DNA from: an uncultured Pseudomonas sp.
Lineage (GTDB): Bacteria; Pseudomonadota; Gammaproteobacteria; Pseudomonadales; Pseudomonadaceae
Length of the DNA stretch: 64,000 nucleotides
Assembly (NCBI RefSeq): GCF_946886105.1
Contig: NZ_CAMPHV010000020.1
Coordinates: 18,663 to 82,662, forward strand
Direction of reading: 5' to 3'
Shown: piece by piece, positions 18,529 to 29,216 of the stretch
Layout: each line of letters starts with the position of its first letter
How positions within the stretch are numbered: position 1 is the stretch's first letter
Notes under the pieces: model-generated
What the model was told of the DNA's origin: nothing
The model's input: only the letters and a program-made list of their open reading frames with translations
Database searches by the model: none
Translations under genes and position numbers: made by a program

Positions 18529-18778
18529 GTAGGTTGGGTTAGCGGCGATCCACGTTAGCTACCGGCAATACGGTAGTTGAACGCCGCGTAACCCAACAAG
18601 ACGCCAGCGCAGTGTTCCGGTACGACCTGGGATAGCCGGGTCTGCCGATACCCATGCTGCCGAGCGGTATGACAAATGCCCAATCTTCCTCAACACCGCA
18701 ACGACCTTGTTGGGTTACGCGGCGGCCGATGGTGATATCGCTGCCTGAATCGCGATAGTCGCCGCTAACCCAACCTAC
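18529..18778. repeat. Inverted pair of a 72-bp intergenic repeat
   Basis: Copy one (18529-18600) starts GTAGGTTGGGTTAGCGGCG and ends GCGTAACCCAACAAG. Copy two (18706-18778) is the same unit in opposite orientation. About 105 bases without recognisable features lie between. A partial CTAGGTTGGGTT unit precedes copy one at about 18508. The right end of copy two contains the TAG stop codon of the DUF58 gene. Confidence 0.8.
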
Positions 18779-20106
18779 AGCACCCCGGCCTTTTTCCACG
18801 CCAGATAGCGGCTCACCAGTTCCGGGCCGAGTTCGCTGGGGCGGGCGTCGAGCACCGGGACGTTATGCGCGGCCAGGCGCTCGTGCAACGTGTCGCGGGC
18901 ATTCAGGTAGTCGAGGGTGCCGCAATAGCTCAGCGCCGTCTCGAAGTCGCGTACCGGGTTCTGCCGCACCTCATCCAATATCTCCTCACGCAGGCTGGCG
19001 ATCAGCACGCGGTGTTGGCGGCCGATGCGCTTGACCGCATTGAGCAGCTCCTGATCGTCTTCGTCGCGCAGGTTGGTCACCAGCACCACCAGGGCACGGC
19101 GCCGTTGCCGGCTGAGCAGGGTATCGGCGGCGCTGGCGAAGTCGGCCGGCAGCTGCGTGCTATGCAGGTCGTATACGGCATTGAGCAGTACATTGAGCTG
19201 GGCCGAGCCCTTGACCGGTGGCAGGAAGCGTTTCTGCTCGCTGGCGAAAGTCGCCAGGCCCACCGCATCGCCCTGGCGCAGAGCCACGTAGCTGAGCAGC
19301 AAGCTGGCGTTGAGGGCGTGATCGAAGTGCGAGAGTTCGCCGTCCTGATTGCGCATGCGCCGACCGCAGTCGAGCAGGAAGATGATCTGCTGGTCACGCT
19401 CGTCCTGGTATTCCCGAGCGATCGGCGTGCGTTTGCGCGCCGTGGCCTTCCAGTCGATCTGACGCAGAGTGTCGCCATCACGAAATTCGCGCAGTTGATG
19501 GAACTCCAGGCCCAGGCCGCGACGCTGGCGTTGGCGCACGCCTAGCTGGCTCAGCCAATCGTCGACCGCCATCAGTTGCGCGCCGTACAGGCGGGCGAAG
19601 TCCGGGTAGACGCGGGTTTCTCCAGGCAGGTCGAGGTAGCGTCGCGAATGCCATAGCCGCAAGGGGCTAGGCAGTTGGACTTCGCAACGGGGAAAGACGA
19701 AGTGGCCACGCGCCAGTGGCCGTACCCGGTAGCCGACCTGGGTCTGCTCGCCCGGATGCAGCTCGACGCGCAGCGGCAAATGCTCGAAGGCCATATCGCC
19801 CGGCAGATGGTCGAACACCTGCACGGCGAGGCTGCTGGTGTAGGTGTGGTGCAGGCATAGCTGCACCTCACTCCAACGGCCCAGCGGCAAGTTGCCGGGC
19901 AGTTGCCGCTCGATGCGCGGCGACGGCAGGCGGCGCAGCAGGCCTGCGTCGACCAGCGCGGCAGCGAGCAGCACCAACAATGCCGCCCACCATATGGCGT
20001 GCAGGCTTTGCGGGATGCGCAGGTCCAGTGCGGTCAGGGCGCCGAGCAGGATCGCCAGTCCCAGCAGGCTGCCGAGGAGCGCCAGTAGCGCGCGGGAAGG
20101 CTTCAC
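18775..20106 (-). CDS. DUF58 domain-containing protein
   Basis: 443 residues with two N-terminal membrane segments (ALLALLGSLLGLAILLGAL and the following hydrophobic run) and a C-terminal DUF58/vWA-like region containing RDGDTLRQIDWKATARKR and IIFLLDCGRRM. DUF58 proteins are partners of MoxR AAA+ ATPases and are thought to be clients or adaptors at the membrane. GTG 20106 (VKPSRALL) was chosen because the longer upstream frame overlaps moxR and encodes nothing typical. Last gene of the six-gene operon. Its stop codon is supplied by a repeat. Confidence 0.85.
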   Translation of the reverse strand: MKPSRALLALLGSLLGLAILLGALTALDLRIPQSLHAIWWAALLVLLAAALVDAGLLRRLPSPRIERQLPGNLPLGRWSEVQLCLHHTYTSSLAVQVFDHLPGDMAFEHLPLRVELHPGEQTQVGYRVRPLARGHFVFPRCEVQLPSPLRLWHSRRYLDLPGETRVYPDFARLYGAQLMAVDDWLSQLGVRQRQRRGLGLEFHQLREFRDGDTLRQIDWKATARKRTPIAREYQDERDQQIIFLLDCGRRMRNQDGELSHFDHALNASLLLSYVALRQGDAVGLATFASEQKRFLPPVKGSAQLNVLLNAVYDLHSTQLPADFASAADTLLSRQRRRALVVLVTNLRDEDDQELLNAVKRIGRQHRVLIASLREEILDEVRQNPVRDFETALSYCGTLDYLNARDTLHERLAAHNVPVLDARPSELGPELVSRYLAWKKAGVL

Positions 20107-20131
20107 GCGCCGATACCTGTGGTCGATGCAT

Positions 20132-21183
<1,052 letters not shown>

Positions 21184-21187
<4 letters not shown>

Positions 21188-22428
21188 AGGGCGTTCCTAA
21201 GGGTTTGCAGGTGGGCGACCTGGCGGGTGAATTCGGCGGCGGGTAGCGATTTTTCCGGCAGCGGCCGCATGGCTTGGCTGATGGCGCTGGAGGGCAAGCG
21301 GCTCATACGTGACAGGACGTGCCATTGTTCGGCGACGCCGAGACGCTCGAAACCGGGATGACGGCGGCGCGCGCGGCGTTGAATATCCTGTTGCAAACCT
21401 TGCAGCAGACTCTGCTGGCCGCAGCGTCGGAGCAGAAAGTCGGCACTGCCGCGTACATGTTCCTGCAATTTACGGCGACTCAGGCTGACCGGCAGTTGCA
21501 GCGGACCCTGGCGCACGCCGGCATACCAGAGCGTCAGCACGATCAGCAGGGCCAGCGCCGTCAGCGCTTCGGGGAAGTTGCGCAGCAGCAGGCTGAACAG
21601 GTCGTCGCGTTCGGCGCGGTAGACCAGGGTCACCGCACTGTCCTGGCTGAGGTACCAGAGCAGCCAGGCATGGTCGTATTCGCCGATCTGTTCGTTCTGC
21701 CAGATCCAGCTGTCGGTCAATACGCTGATCAATCCTTCGCCGTGGTAGAGCTGCAGCAAGTGGGTCGCGGCGCCGCTGTTGGCCCAGACATGGGCGCGGT
21801 CTTCGCTGTCGTAGAGGTGGTATTCGGTGTCGAAGTCGATATAGGCCGGGGCGTCTTCGTTTTCCAGGTACAGCTGGGTCAGTTCGGGGTAGCGGTTGGC
21901 TTCGCCGGCTTGCTCCGCGTCGGCCGGCGTTTCGCTATCGGCGCTGGCTTCTACCTCGGTCTGCGATTCCTCGGTATCCGCCTCGGCGTCGCCTTCTTCG
22001 TCCTCGAGATCCTCGGAGAGGTACTGCTGAATGCCCAATTGGTCGAGCAGCAGATCGCCGCTTTCCTGGTCTTCCTCGTCCCACAGGCGTTCGGCGACCA
22101 CCAGCAGGTGCCCGCCTTTGGCGGTCCACTCCAGTAGACGCTGACTTTGCCGCGCGTTGATGTTTTTACGGTCGCCGAGCAGCAATAGGGTTTGGCCGAC
22201 GCTGGGCAGCTCGTTCAGCACCTCCAGACCATCGGCGTGTTGCACCTGAATGCCCTGGGTGCGGAGGAAATGCTCGGCGGCGAGGTAGGGGTTGGCGGCG
22301 ACCTCGGGGGCCGGGCCGTGCTTGATGGTTTCCTGGTAGGGCTCGGCAATGCTCAGCAGGTAGCTGCCGAGCCACCCCAGGCAGAGCAGTAGCAAGCCGC
22401 CGAGCAGAAACTGAAGGCGCCGACTCAT
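21184..22428 (-). CDS. DUF4350 domain-containing membrane protein
   Basis: 414 residues. An N-terminal membrane segment (LQFLLGGLLLLCLGWLGSYLL) is followed by a DUF4350 domain with the segment GHLLVVAERLWDEE. A strongly acidic low-complexity stretch covers roughly residues 130-180 (many Glu/Asp), and a second membrane segment lies near residue 280 before a basic cytosolic tail. DUF4350 resembles type 1 glutamine-amidotransferase-like folds without known activity. The start overlaps the DUF4129 stop (ATGA). The longer in-frame start at 22470 is less likely. Confidence 0.8.
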
Positions 22429-24002
22429 GCCTGCACCCCCGGGCCGAACAAGTTGCGCCAGTCCTGACACAAGACCGGTTTGAGCGCCTCGGGCGGTAAC
22501 CGATGGCCGTAGGCCAGGTTCTGCCAGTGCAGCGTCAGTATTTGGCTGAACTGACTGAGCGGGTCCTGTTCGAGGGTTTGTACCAAGCGCAGCACTTCGG
22601 CTTCGGTGTAGGCGCTTTTCAGCGGCAGGCGATAGTCGTGCAGCAGGCGGCTGAGCAGGGCGCGATAAAGCAGGCCGAGCGCGGCGCGCGGCTGTTCGCC
22701 CCAGAGTCGTTCGACTTCGCTGGCGATATCGTCGGGCAAGGTTTCCGGGGCCACTTCAAGGCCGAACAGCTGGCTCGGCGGCAGGTATTTTTTGCGTCTC
22801 GCCGGTAAACCCAGGCGCCCGGCGAAGGCGCTCAGCCAGTCGCGATAGCGCCAGATCACCAGCGCTAGCAGGCTTAACAAGGCGGCCCAGAGCAGCACCT
22901 CGAATACCAGTGCGACTATTTCGATGCTTTTCCAGAACTCGCCCAGCTTGAGGAACTTCTCGATCAACGCCTTGATGGTTTCCTCATCGACTTCCTCGGC
23001 TTTTCGTTCTTCGCCGAAGCGCCAGAGGGTGACCACCTCGCGGTTCTCAAACGGCGGCTCGTCGAGCAGTTGCGCGATGCTCTGCTGTGCGGCCTGGCTG
23101 GTCAGCGACTGCTTGAGCAGACGTTCGGCGTCCGGACCTATGGGGTCCTCGATGGGTAATGGGCAACTGCTCGATGCCTCGGCCGCCAAAGCCGGAGCCG
23201 GCGCTTGCAAGAGCAGCAAACCGCAGCCGAGGATCAGTGCGTAGGCCACGCCGGTCAGGCGCTGGCGCAGTTGGCGGAACACCAGTTCGATATCCCAGGC
23301 TTCCAGCGCAGTACGCCGGTTCAGGTAGAGGGTGAAGCCGCAGGCCACGTACACCGGTTCCCAGACGATCAGCACCAGCACATACAGCAGGTTGGACAGG
23401 TGCTCGAGCCACAGCCACTCCCCGCTTGCCGCCTCGATCAGGCTTTTCCAGCTCCAGTCCAGTTCGATCTGCGCTGGCAGGAGCATATAGAACAAAGTGA
23501 CCAAGCCCAGCCACAAGGCGCCCTCCAGGTGCATGCCGACCACGGTCAACCAGGTGGCGGCGCCGGCGTCGCGCTGGCCAAGGACCACCAGGCGTTGGTT
23601 GCGGGACGCGCCGGATAAGCCTTCCAGCTGCAGTACCGGCAGGTCGAAGCTGCGCGTCGGGCTCAAGCGGCGCCAGGTCAGGCTGGCCAACAACTGCGGC
23701 TTGAGCAGGCCGGGCAGGGCCTTGAGCGCCTGTTTGACAGTGGGCGTATCGCCGAACAGGGCGTGCGAGAGGATATACAGGGGCAGTCGCTCGTATGCCG
23801 GTTTCAGCCACCAGAACAGGAAGATCGCCCAACCGGGGTGTCGCCACAGCAGCAGGCAGAGCAGGGCGAACAGTGGCAGGGTCAGCAGCGCCCAACTGGC
23901 CATCAACAGCCCGGCATGCCGGCGCGCGAGCAGCACGCCGAGGTCAAGCGCCTCCCAGGCGCTGCGCGGGCGAATCGCCACGCTGGCATCAGTCAGGCGC
24001 AT
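22425..24002 (-). CDS. DUF4129 domain-containing membrane protein
   Basis: 525 residues. The N-terminal half has several membrane segments (LMASWALLTLPLFALLCLLL, a helix pair near residues 155-210 and another near 250). A soluble loop follows, then a membrane helix around residue 365. The C-terminal DUF4129 region (LWGEQPRAALGLLYRALLSR, LPLKSAYTEAEVLRLV) is often fused to transglutaminase-like proteins but is free-standing here. It overlaps the SpoIIM gene by 14 bases and DUF4350 by four. Its function is unknown. Confidence 0.8.
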   Translation of the reverse strand: MRLTDASVAIRPRSAWEALDLGVLLARRHAGLLMASWALLTLPLFALLCLLLWRHPGWAIFLFWWLKPAYERLPLYILSHALFGDTPTVKQALKALPGLLKPQLLASLTWRRLSPTRSFDLPVLQLEGLSGASRNQRLVVLGQRDAGAATWLTVVGMHLEGALWLGLVTLFYMLLPAQIELDWSWKSLIEAASGEWLWLEHLSNLLYVLVLIVWEPVYVACGFTLYLNRRTALEAWDIELVFRQLRQRLTGVAYALILGCGLLLLQAPAPALAAEASSSCPLPIEDPIGPDAERLLKQSLTSQAAQQSIAQLLDEPPFENREVVTLWRFGEERKAEEVDEETIKALIEKFLKLGEFWKSIEIVALVFEVLLWAALLSLLALVIWRYRDWLSAFAGRLGLPARRKKYLPPSQLFGLEVAPETLPDDIASEVERLWGEQPRAALGLLYRALLSRLLHDYRLPLKSAYTEAEVLRLVQTLEQDPLSQFSQILTLHWQNLAYGHRLPPEALKPVLCQDWRNLFGPGVQA

Positions 24003-24969
24003 GCTGACCTCGTCCGGCGAACAGCAGATAAGCCAATACCAGCAGCCATAAAAGCGCTCCGACGACGTATTTGACCGTTGGGCTGGCCAGGGTCATCGAC
24101 GACCAGTAGGCCTCGATAAAGGCCGCCAGCAGGAGAAATACGGTGGCCCCGCCAATCAGGCGCACGCTGTGGCCCGCCGCCAGACGCAAGGCCTCGCTGC
24201 GCGGCAGACGTCCCGGCGCCAGCAGCGCGCCGCCGAGTTTGAAGCCGGCGGCGCCGGCCAGGGCGATGGCGGTCAACTCGAAGGCGCCGTGGCCGATGAC
24301 GAACGACCAGAAGGTTTCGCTGTAGCCGATTTGCGTCAGATGGCCGGCCACCGCGCCTATCATCAAACCGTTGAACAGCAGGAAGAACAGACTGCCGAGG
24401 CCGAACAGCAGGCCGCTGGCGAAGGTCTGAAAGGCGATGCCGATGTTGTTCATGATGTAGAAGCCGAACATCATCCAGTCGTCGCCCGAATCGCGTTCGC
24501 TGAAGCGGCCGATGCGCCGGGCATCGGGGTCGTACATTTCCTCCATGTTGGCCACTTGCTCGGGGTCGACCAGGCTGTAGATCAACTCGGGGAACAGGTA
24601 GACCAACAAGGCCATGCCCAGCAGGCTGCCGAAGAAAACCAGGCTGGCGGCGGTCACGCAGCGCCACTCGGTGCGCACCAAGCGGGGGAAGCCGGCCAGG
24701 ATGAAACCGATCAATTGCGCCGCCAAGGGGCTGCGATGGCGGTAGAACTGCTGGTGGCCGCGCAATACCAGGTGTTGCAACTGCTCGATCAAGTGACTGC
24801 TGTAGCCGCGCGCCTGGGCCAAGGCGAACTGCTGGCACAGGCGCCGGTAGTCGGCGGCGAATCCCTTGCAAGCCTGGCTATCGGCTTTGCCGCGTTCGAG
24901 GCTGTCGAGCAGCTCGCCGAAGGCCTGCCAGTCGGCCTGGTGGCGTTGTTCGAACAGGCTCTGTTTCAT
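23989..24969 (-). CDS. Stage II sporulation protein M (SpoIIM/DUF95) family membrane protein
   Basis: 326 residues with an N-terminal cytosolic helical region of about 100 residues and then five or six membrane segments. The SpoIIM/DUF95 core is visible as FYIMNNIGIAFQTFASGLL followed by FGLGSLFFLLFNGLMIGAVAG and SFVIGHGAFELTAIALAGAAG. In non-sporulating bacteria such proteins are linked with RDD and MoxR/DUF58 genes. No activity is known. It overlaps the RDD gene by four bases. Confidence 0.87.
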   Translation of the reverse strand: MKQSLFEQRHQADWQAFGELLDSLERGKADSQACKGFAADYRRLCQQFALAQARGYSSHLIEQLQHLVLRGHQQFYRHRSPLAAQLIGFILAGFPRLVRTEWRCVTAASLVFFGSLLGMALLVYLFPELIYSLVDPEQVANMEEMYDPDARRIGRFSERDSGDDWMMFGFYIMNNIGIAFQTFASGLLFGLGSLFFLLFNGLMIGAVAGHLTQIGYSETFWSFVIGHGAFELTAIALAGAAGFKLGGALLAPGRLPRSEALRLAAGHSVRLIGGATVFLLLAAFIEAYWSSMTLASPTVKYVVGALLWLLVLAYLLFAGRGQHAPD

Positions 24970-25712
24970 GTCGGCCCCAACAAACCATGGGCGATGCCAT
25001 GGATGCGTCGTTCGGCAAGCTCTGCCGGGACTTGTAACGGCTCGGCGATAATCGCCGCCAGCTCGGCGCGGCGTGCGCTGGACAGGCCCTCGGCGCGTTC
25101 GGCGAAGCCGAGCATGGCGCGTTGCTCGGCCAGGTTGAGTGCAAAAGGCGCGCGCGCCGCTTCGGCCTGCGGCAGATTGGGGCGCGCCGGCGGCGTATCG
25201 CGGTAGACCACCAGGGTCCCGGCGGCCATATCGCCGAGGCGTTTGAATGCCGAGTGATTGAGGCAGCTGAGGATGCCCAGGGTATAGCCGAACGGCAGGA
25301 TATCGACGAAGCGCAGCAGGTTGCGGGTCAGCGACGCGGCCCAGCCGATCGGCGTGCCGTCATCGTGAACCACGCGCAGGCCGAGCATCTGCTTGCCGGG
25401 CGAGCGGCCTTGGTTGAGCACCTCGAACAGCACCATGTACCACCAGGTGACGAGAAACAGCAGGATGGTCGCCAGGCCCATGCCGAATTGGCCGAGCAAA
25501 CCGAGAACGAGATAAGTGACCCCGAGCGCCGCACCGCGAATCGCCAGGTCGATGCTGAAGGCCAACGCGCGCGGAACCAGCCCCGCTGGGCGCAGAACCA
25601 GATCGATGGCTTCTGGGGTTTCCACGTGAAAGCGGGTATCCAGCGGCGCTGCCGAAGGCTGCTCGGAGGATAGCGGAGCACGCGAATAAGAGGGTAAGGC
25701 TGTAGGCGGCAT
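24966..25712 (-). CDS. RDD family membrane protein
   Basis: 248 residues with an RDD domain: LVPRALAFSIDLAIRGAAL contains the Arg and Asp of the name, followed by three membrane segments and the loop FEVLNQGRSPGKQMLGLRVV. RDD proteins are small membrane proteins, some involved in ion transport. This is the first gene of the RDD-SpoIIM-DUF4129-DUF4350-MoxR-DUF58 operon. A strong hairpin lies upstream at 25761-25798. Confidence 0.85.
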   Translation of the reverse strand: MPPTALPSYSRAPLSSEQPSAAPLDTRFHVETPEAIDLVLRPAGLVPRALAFSIDLAIRGAALGVTYLVLGLLGQFGMGLATILLFLVTWWYMVLFEVLNQGRSPGKQMLGLRVVHDDGTPIGWAASLTRNLLRFVDILPFGYTLGILSCLNHSAFKRLGDMAAGTLVVYRDTPPARPNLPQAEAARAPFALNLAEQRAMLGFAERAEGLSSARRAELAAIIAEPLQVPAELAERRIHGIAHGLLGPT

Positions 25713-25760
25713 CAGCGGACTGCATCGGAGAAAGCCCGATGCTAGCCAGCAGCGGGCAGG

Positions 25761-25798
25761 TAAGCAACCGAGTCAGCAGAAGCAGACTCGGTTGCTTA
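25761..25798 (-). terminator. Strong hairpin between two leftward transcription units
   Basis: A perfect 14-bp inverted repeat (TAAGCAACCGAGTC, 25761-25774, with 25785-25798) and a 10-base loop. It follows the membrane protein gene at 25819 and precedes the RDD operon. No long U tract follows, so it may be a weak terminator or an RNA-stabilising structure. Confidence 0.5.
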
Positions 25799-25818
25799 AC
25801 GTGTTTTTCAGGCGAAAC

Positions 25819-26589
25819 TCACTGAGCGGCCGGCAGAACACCGAAGATGGTGCGATACAGAATGCCCATGGCGATGATCATCAGCGGGATGGTCCAAACC
25901 AGGCCGATACCCAGGGGGATCGCACTGAGCATGGTGATCAGGCCCAGCAGCAGGAACAGGCCGAAGACCTTGAACCAGTGTTGGGTGATCGCCTTGCGCG
26001 AAGCTTCCAGCGCTTGCCACGGCGACAGACCGCGCTCGACCACCAGAGGGATCGCCAAGATATAGGCGATGGACAGGTAGAGACCGGGAATCAGCAGCAG
26101 AAGCATGCCCAGGTAAACCAGCGCCATCATGATCACGGCAGTGATCAGCAGCGGCACGGTGCGGCCGAAGTGGCTGAAAATTTCGTTGAAGGCGATCGGT
26201 TGATCGGCTGCGCGGCGAATGCCGACCATGTTGAGGCCGGCCATAAAGGGGTAGGCAAAGGCAGAAGCGAAGACACCGATTACCAGTTCGGCAACGATGC
26301 CGACGACGCTGAAGTCTTCCCCGCCAGTCAGGCCGATCAGTCCGAAGATTCCGCCGAGAATGAAGGAGGCCGCCAGCAGCACGGCGTAAAACAGGATGAA
26401 GCCGCCAATGATGATGCCTTTGGTGCCTTTGGTACGTTGCCAGGCTTCGCTGATCAAATCGCCGATATTGAAGTCATAACCACGGCTCAGTGCTTCTTCG
26501 ATGCTCAATGCCTGGCCGTCGTTTTTGCCGGTGTCCTGCAATTGGCTGGTCGGGGCTGCGTAGGGATTGGGGGCTGTCGAGTCACTCAT
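25819..26589 (-). CDS. Conserved polytopic membrane protein of unknown function
   Basis: 256 residues starting MSDSTAPNPYAAPTSQLQD, a proline/alanine-rich cytosolic tail of about 55 residues followed by five or six hydrophobic segments (IIIGGFILFYAVLLAASFIL, LLITAVIMMALVYLGMLLLL and others). The amphipathic stretch LSPWQALEASRKAITQHWFKV before the last pair of helices is typical of YciC/DUF2189-like integral membrane proteins, although I cannot name the family firmly. AAGGATG precedes the ATG. Divergent from sbcB. Confidence 0.7.
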   Translation of the reverse strand: MSDSTAPNPYAAPTSQLQDTGKNDGQALSIEEALSRGYDFNIGDLISEAWQRTKGTKGIIIGGFILFYAVLLAASFILGGIFGLIGLTGGEDFSVVGIVAELVIGVFASAFAYPFMAGLNMVGIRRAADQPIAFNEIFSHFGRTVPLLITAVIMMALVYLGMLLLLIPGLYLSIAYILAIPLVVERGLSPWQALEASRKAITQHWFKVFGLFLLLGLITMLSAIPLGIGLVWTIPLMIIAMGILYRTIFGVLPAAQ

Positions 26590-26762
26590 CGGGGGCATCC
26601 TTGTACAAGAGTGGGGAGGGGGGACAACTGTAGCTTTAGTGGCATATGGCCTACAAGGCACGAGACGGTTGCCGAGCGTGAGCTGGATCAAAGTTCTGCG
26701 GCTGCCGGGCCATCGCCGTCTTGAATGATAGACTGCGCCTGCCTTCGACTCAGGATAAAGCC

Positions 26763-28196
26763 GTGACCTCCAGCCTCTTTTGGTACGACTACGAAACCAC
26801 CGGTATCGATCCTCGGCGCGACCGCCCATTGCAGGTCGCCGGGATACGCACTGACGAAAACCTCAATGAAGTCGGCGAGCCGCTGAATATTTACTGTCAG
26901 CCCAGCGACGATATCCTGCCCCACCCAGCAGCCTGTCTGGTCACCGGCATCACCCCGGCAAAACTGGCCCAGAGCGGCCTTGGCGAGGCCGAGTTCATGA
27001 GTCGGGTGCATGCCGAATTGTCGCTGCCGGGAACCTGTGGTGTCGGCTACAACAGCTTGCGTTTCGACGACGAAGTGACCCGCTACAGTCTCTATCGCAA
27101 TTTCTTCGACCCCTATGCCCGGGAATGGCAGGGCGGCAATAGCCGTTGGGATTTGATCGACCTGGTACGTACCGCTTATGCCTTGCGTCCGGAGGGTATC
27201 GTCTGGCCCGAAGTCGAGGGTAGGGTCAGCCTCAAGTTGGAATTGCTCACCGCGGCCAATGGCATCGAGCACGGCCAGGCCCACGACGCCCTGTCGGATG
27301 TGCGGGCGACTATCGCCTTGGCGCGTTTGATCCGCAGCAAACAGCCGAAACTGTACGATTACCTCTACCAATTGCGCAGCAAGCAACGGGTGCTCGATGT
27401 CGTGCGTTTATTGCAGCCAATGGTGCATATATCCGGGCGTTTTGCCGGCACCCGGCATTATCTGGCGGTGGTTCTACCGCTGGCCTGGCACCCGCGTAAT
27501 CGCAATGCCTTGATAGTCTGCGATCTGCATGCCGACCATGCGCCCTTGCTCGAGGAAGATGGTGCAACACTGCGCCGTCGCTTATATACCCGCCGCGATC
27601 AATTGGCCGAAGGCGAACTGCCCGTGCCCTTGAAGTTGTTGCATATCAACCGTTGTCCGGTATTGGCGCCGTTAAATGTGTTGCGCGACGAGGATCGGCA
27701 GCGTTTGCAAGTGGATATCGCCGCCTGCCAGCTGCGCGCCGAGCAACTGTGCGACTCCGCAAGCCAATGGCAGGGCAAACTCGCCGAAATTTATGGCGAA
27801 GAAGAATTTCCCGCCTGCGATGATCCCGAACAACAGCTATATGACGGTTTTATCGGTGATCGCGACCGGCGTTTATGCGAGCAGGTGCGTCGCGCCGAAC
27901 CCCGCCGGTTGGCCCAGGAAGTTTGGCCGTTCGATGATGCGCGGCTACCGGAATTATTATTTCGTTACCGCGCACGTAACTTCGCGTCAAGCCTTACAGC
28001 GCAAGAGCAGGAGCGCTGGCGCACGTTCTGTCGGCAGCGTTTAACCCAGGCCGAATATGGGGCACCTAACACCCTGGCGGACTTCCGGGCGGCACTGGCG
28101 GAAGTCTTCGATAATTCAACGCTCGACCAGCAGGCGGTTTTATCCGCGTGGCGCGATTACGCCGAGCAGTTATGCCAGCGATATGGCCTGGAATAA
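26763..28196 (+). CDS. sbcB: Exodeoxyribonuclease I
   Basis: 477 residues from GTG 26763 (VTSSLFWYDYETTGIDPRRD). It is a 3'-5' single-strand DNA exonuclease of the DEDD family. The DYE motif near residue 10, the second acidic site in GYNSLRFDDEVTRYSLYRN and the third in HGQAHDALSDVRATIALARL are visible, followed by the SH3-like and C-terminal exonuclease domains. It acts in recombination and mismatch repair. AGGA lies about seven bases before the GTG. The frame is open 14 codons further up, but the family start matches the GTG. Confidence 0.93.
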   Translation: MTSSLFWYDYETTGIDPRRDRPLQVAGIRTDENLNEVGEPLNIYCQPSDDILPHPAACLVTGITPAKLAQSGLGEAEFMSRVHAELSLPGTCGVGYNSLRFDDEVTRYSLYRNFFDPYAREWQGGNSRWDLIDLVRTAYALRPEGIVWPEVEGRVSLKLELLTAANGIEHGQAHDALSDVRATIALARLIRSKQPKLYDYLYQLRSKQRVLDVVRLLQPMVHISGRFAGTRHYLAVVLPLAWHPRNRNALIVCDLHADHAPLLEEDGATLRRRLYTRRDQLAEGELPVPLKLLHINRCPVLAPLNVLRDEDRQRLQVDIAACQLRAEQLCDSASQWQGKLAEIYGEEEFPACDDPEQQLYDGFIGDRDRRLCEQVRRAEPRRLAQEVWPFDDARLPELLFRYRARNFASSLTAQEQERWRTFCRQRLTQAEYGAPNTLADFRAALAEVFDNSTLDQQAVLSAWRDYAEQLCQRYGLE

Positions 28197-28501
28197 GGGC
28201 GCTGGATATTGCGGTGTAATTGCAGTGGCGCGATTTAAGGAAAATATTTCCTGTTATGCATTGCGCCGTTTGTTGCGCACGGGATATGCGGTTGCATGTC
28301 CGGGGCGGGGTTTTCAAGGTGCAGCCCTGATGCATTGGGGGTAGGCGGTTGCTCAGCAGCAACAGGCCTAGGCGTGTGTCTGCTTGGGAAAGGTCCAGCA
28401 AATGCCGGTTTGATTAAGGGCGCAGTGAGCAAAATACGGTCATAAAAAAACGCCAGCATTGCTGGCGTTTTTTATGTTCAGGCCATGCGGATAATCGAAG
28501 C
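28197..28501. other. Intergenic region with a bidirectional terminator
   Basis: Lies between convergent sbcB and mvaT. It holds a strong symmetric terminator at 28445-28473: the stem AAAAAACGCCAGC pairs with GCTGGCGTTTTTT across a three-base loop, with a T tract on either strand. The remaining 240 bases show short ORFs only on shadow frames and no recognisable element. Confidence 0.75.
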
Positions 28502-28876
28502 TTATCCCAGCAGTGTTGCCCAGCCTTCAACGACGTCGCCGCCCCACTTGGCTTTCCACTCTTTCAGGGTTTTGTGATTGCCACCTTTGGTTTCGATCAC
28601 TTCGCCGGTGTTCGGGTTTTTGTATTGCTTAACTTTACGGGCGCGCTTAGTGCCGGTGGCTTTAGCGGCGCCTTTGGCTTTGCTGGCCTTGGCTTCAGGG
28701 TCGAGCATGGCAATGATGTCACGCAGGGACTTCTGGTATTCACCCATCAAGGTGCGCAGTTTGCCTTCGAATTCCAATTCTTTTTTCAGCTTGTCGTCTT
28801 GCGACAGGTTCTTCAGGCGCTCTTGCAGTTCTTTGATGGCTTCTTCGGTGGCGCGGTATTCGTTGATCAGTGACAT
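28502..28876 (-). CDS. mvaT: H-NS-family histone-like protein MvaT
   Basis: 124 residues, identical in length to P. aeruginosa MvaT and very similar in sequence. The N-terminal coiled-coil oligomerisation half starts MSLINEYRATEEAIKELQER. A flexible Lys/Ala-rich linker spans about residues 60-78. The C-terminal AT-rich-DNA-binding domain has KQYKNPNTGEVIETKGGNHK. It silences AT-rich, often horizontally acquired genes and controls many surface and virulence traits in pseudomonads. The start at 28876 follows from the family. A longer frame to 28921 exists. Confidence 0.95.
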   Translation of the reverse strand: MSLINEYRATEEAIKELQERLKNLSQDDKLKKELEFEGKLRTLMGEYQKSLRDIIAMLDPEAKASKAKGAAKATGTKRARKVKQYKNPNTGEVIETKGGNHKTLKEWKAKWGGDVVEGWATLLG

Positions 28877-29216
28877 GTCGATGGCCTTAATCTGTAGATG
28901 GATGGTGCTAAGTGGAAGCAATAATAGTCAGGCACTTTTATCCTGTAAACCGCTTTGTAAAAAAATGCCACAGTTGTGTGGGGTAAAAGTTGCTAGTTCG
29001 GTCAATTGTCGAGCATTGACGGGCGGTTGAATAAATCATCGATTCAGTTGTCCGCAATTACTGCTGTATAAGCCGAACAGTTTATCTGCCGCTGCTTCGG
29101 GCGCGTTGCTGTGGGTATTGTTTTTAGGCGCGGTCGCCGTGGTTACGCATGGGAGCTGTAGTTTTTCCAGGCGCTGGCTAGAATGGCGGACTTTGCGAAA
29201 ACGACTGGAGTTCCCC
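28877..29216. other. AT-rich divergent region between mvaT and purU
   Basis: About 340 bases that must contain both promoters. A TAGAAT at 29180 could be the -10 for purU, but I cannot place a convincing -35. No coding sequence, repeat or stable hairpin is apparent. Confidence 0.5.

Noticed and set aside
26602..26607. Single TGTACA upstream of the membrane protein gene at 26589
   Set aside because: There is no second hexamer 12 bases away on either side, so it does not form a LitR-type box.
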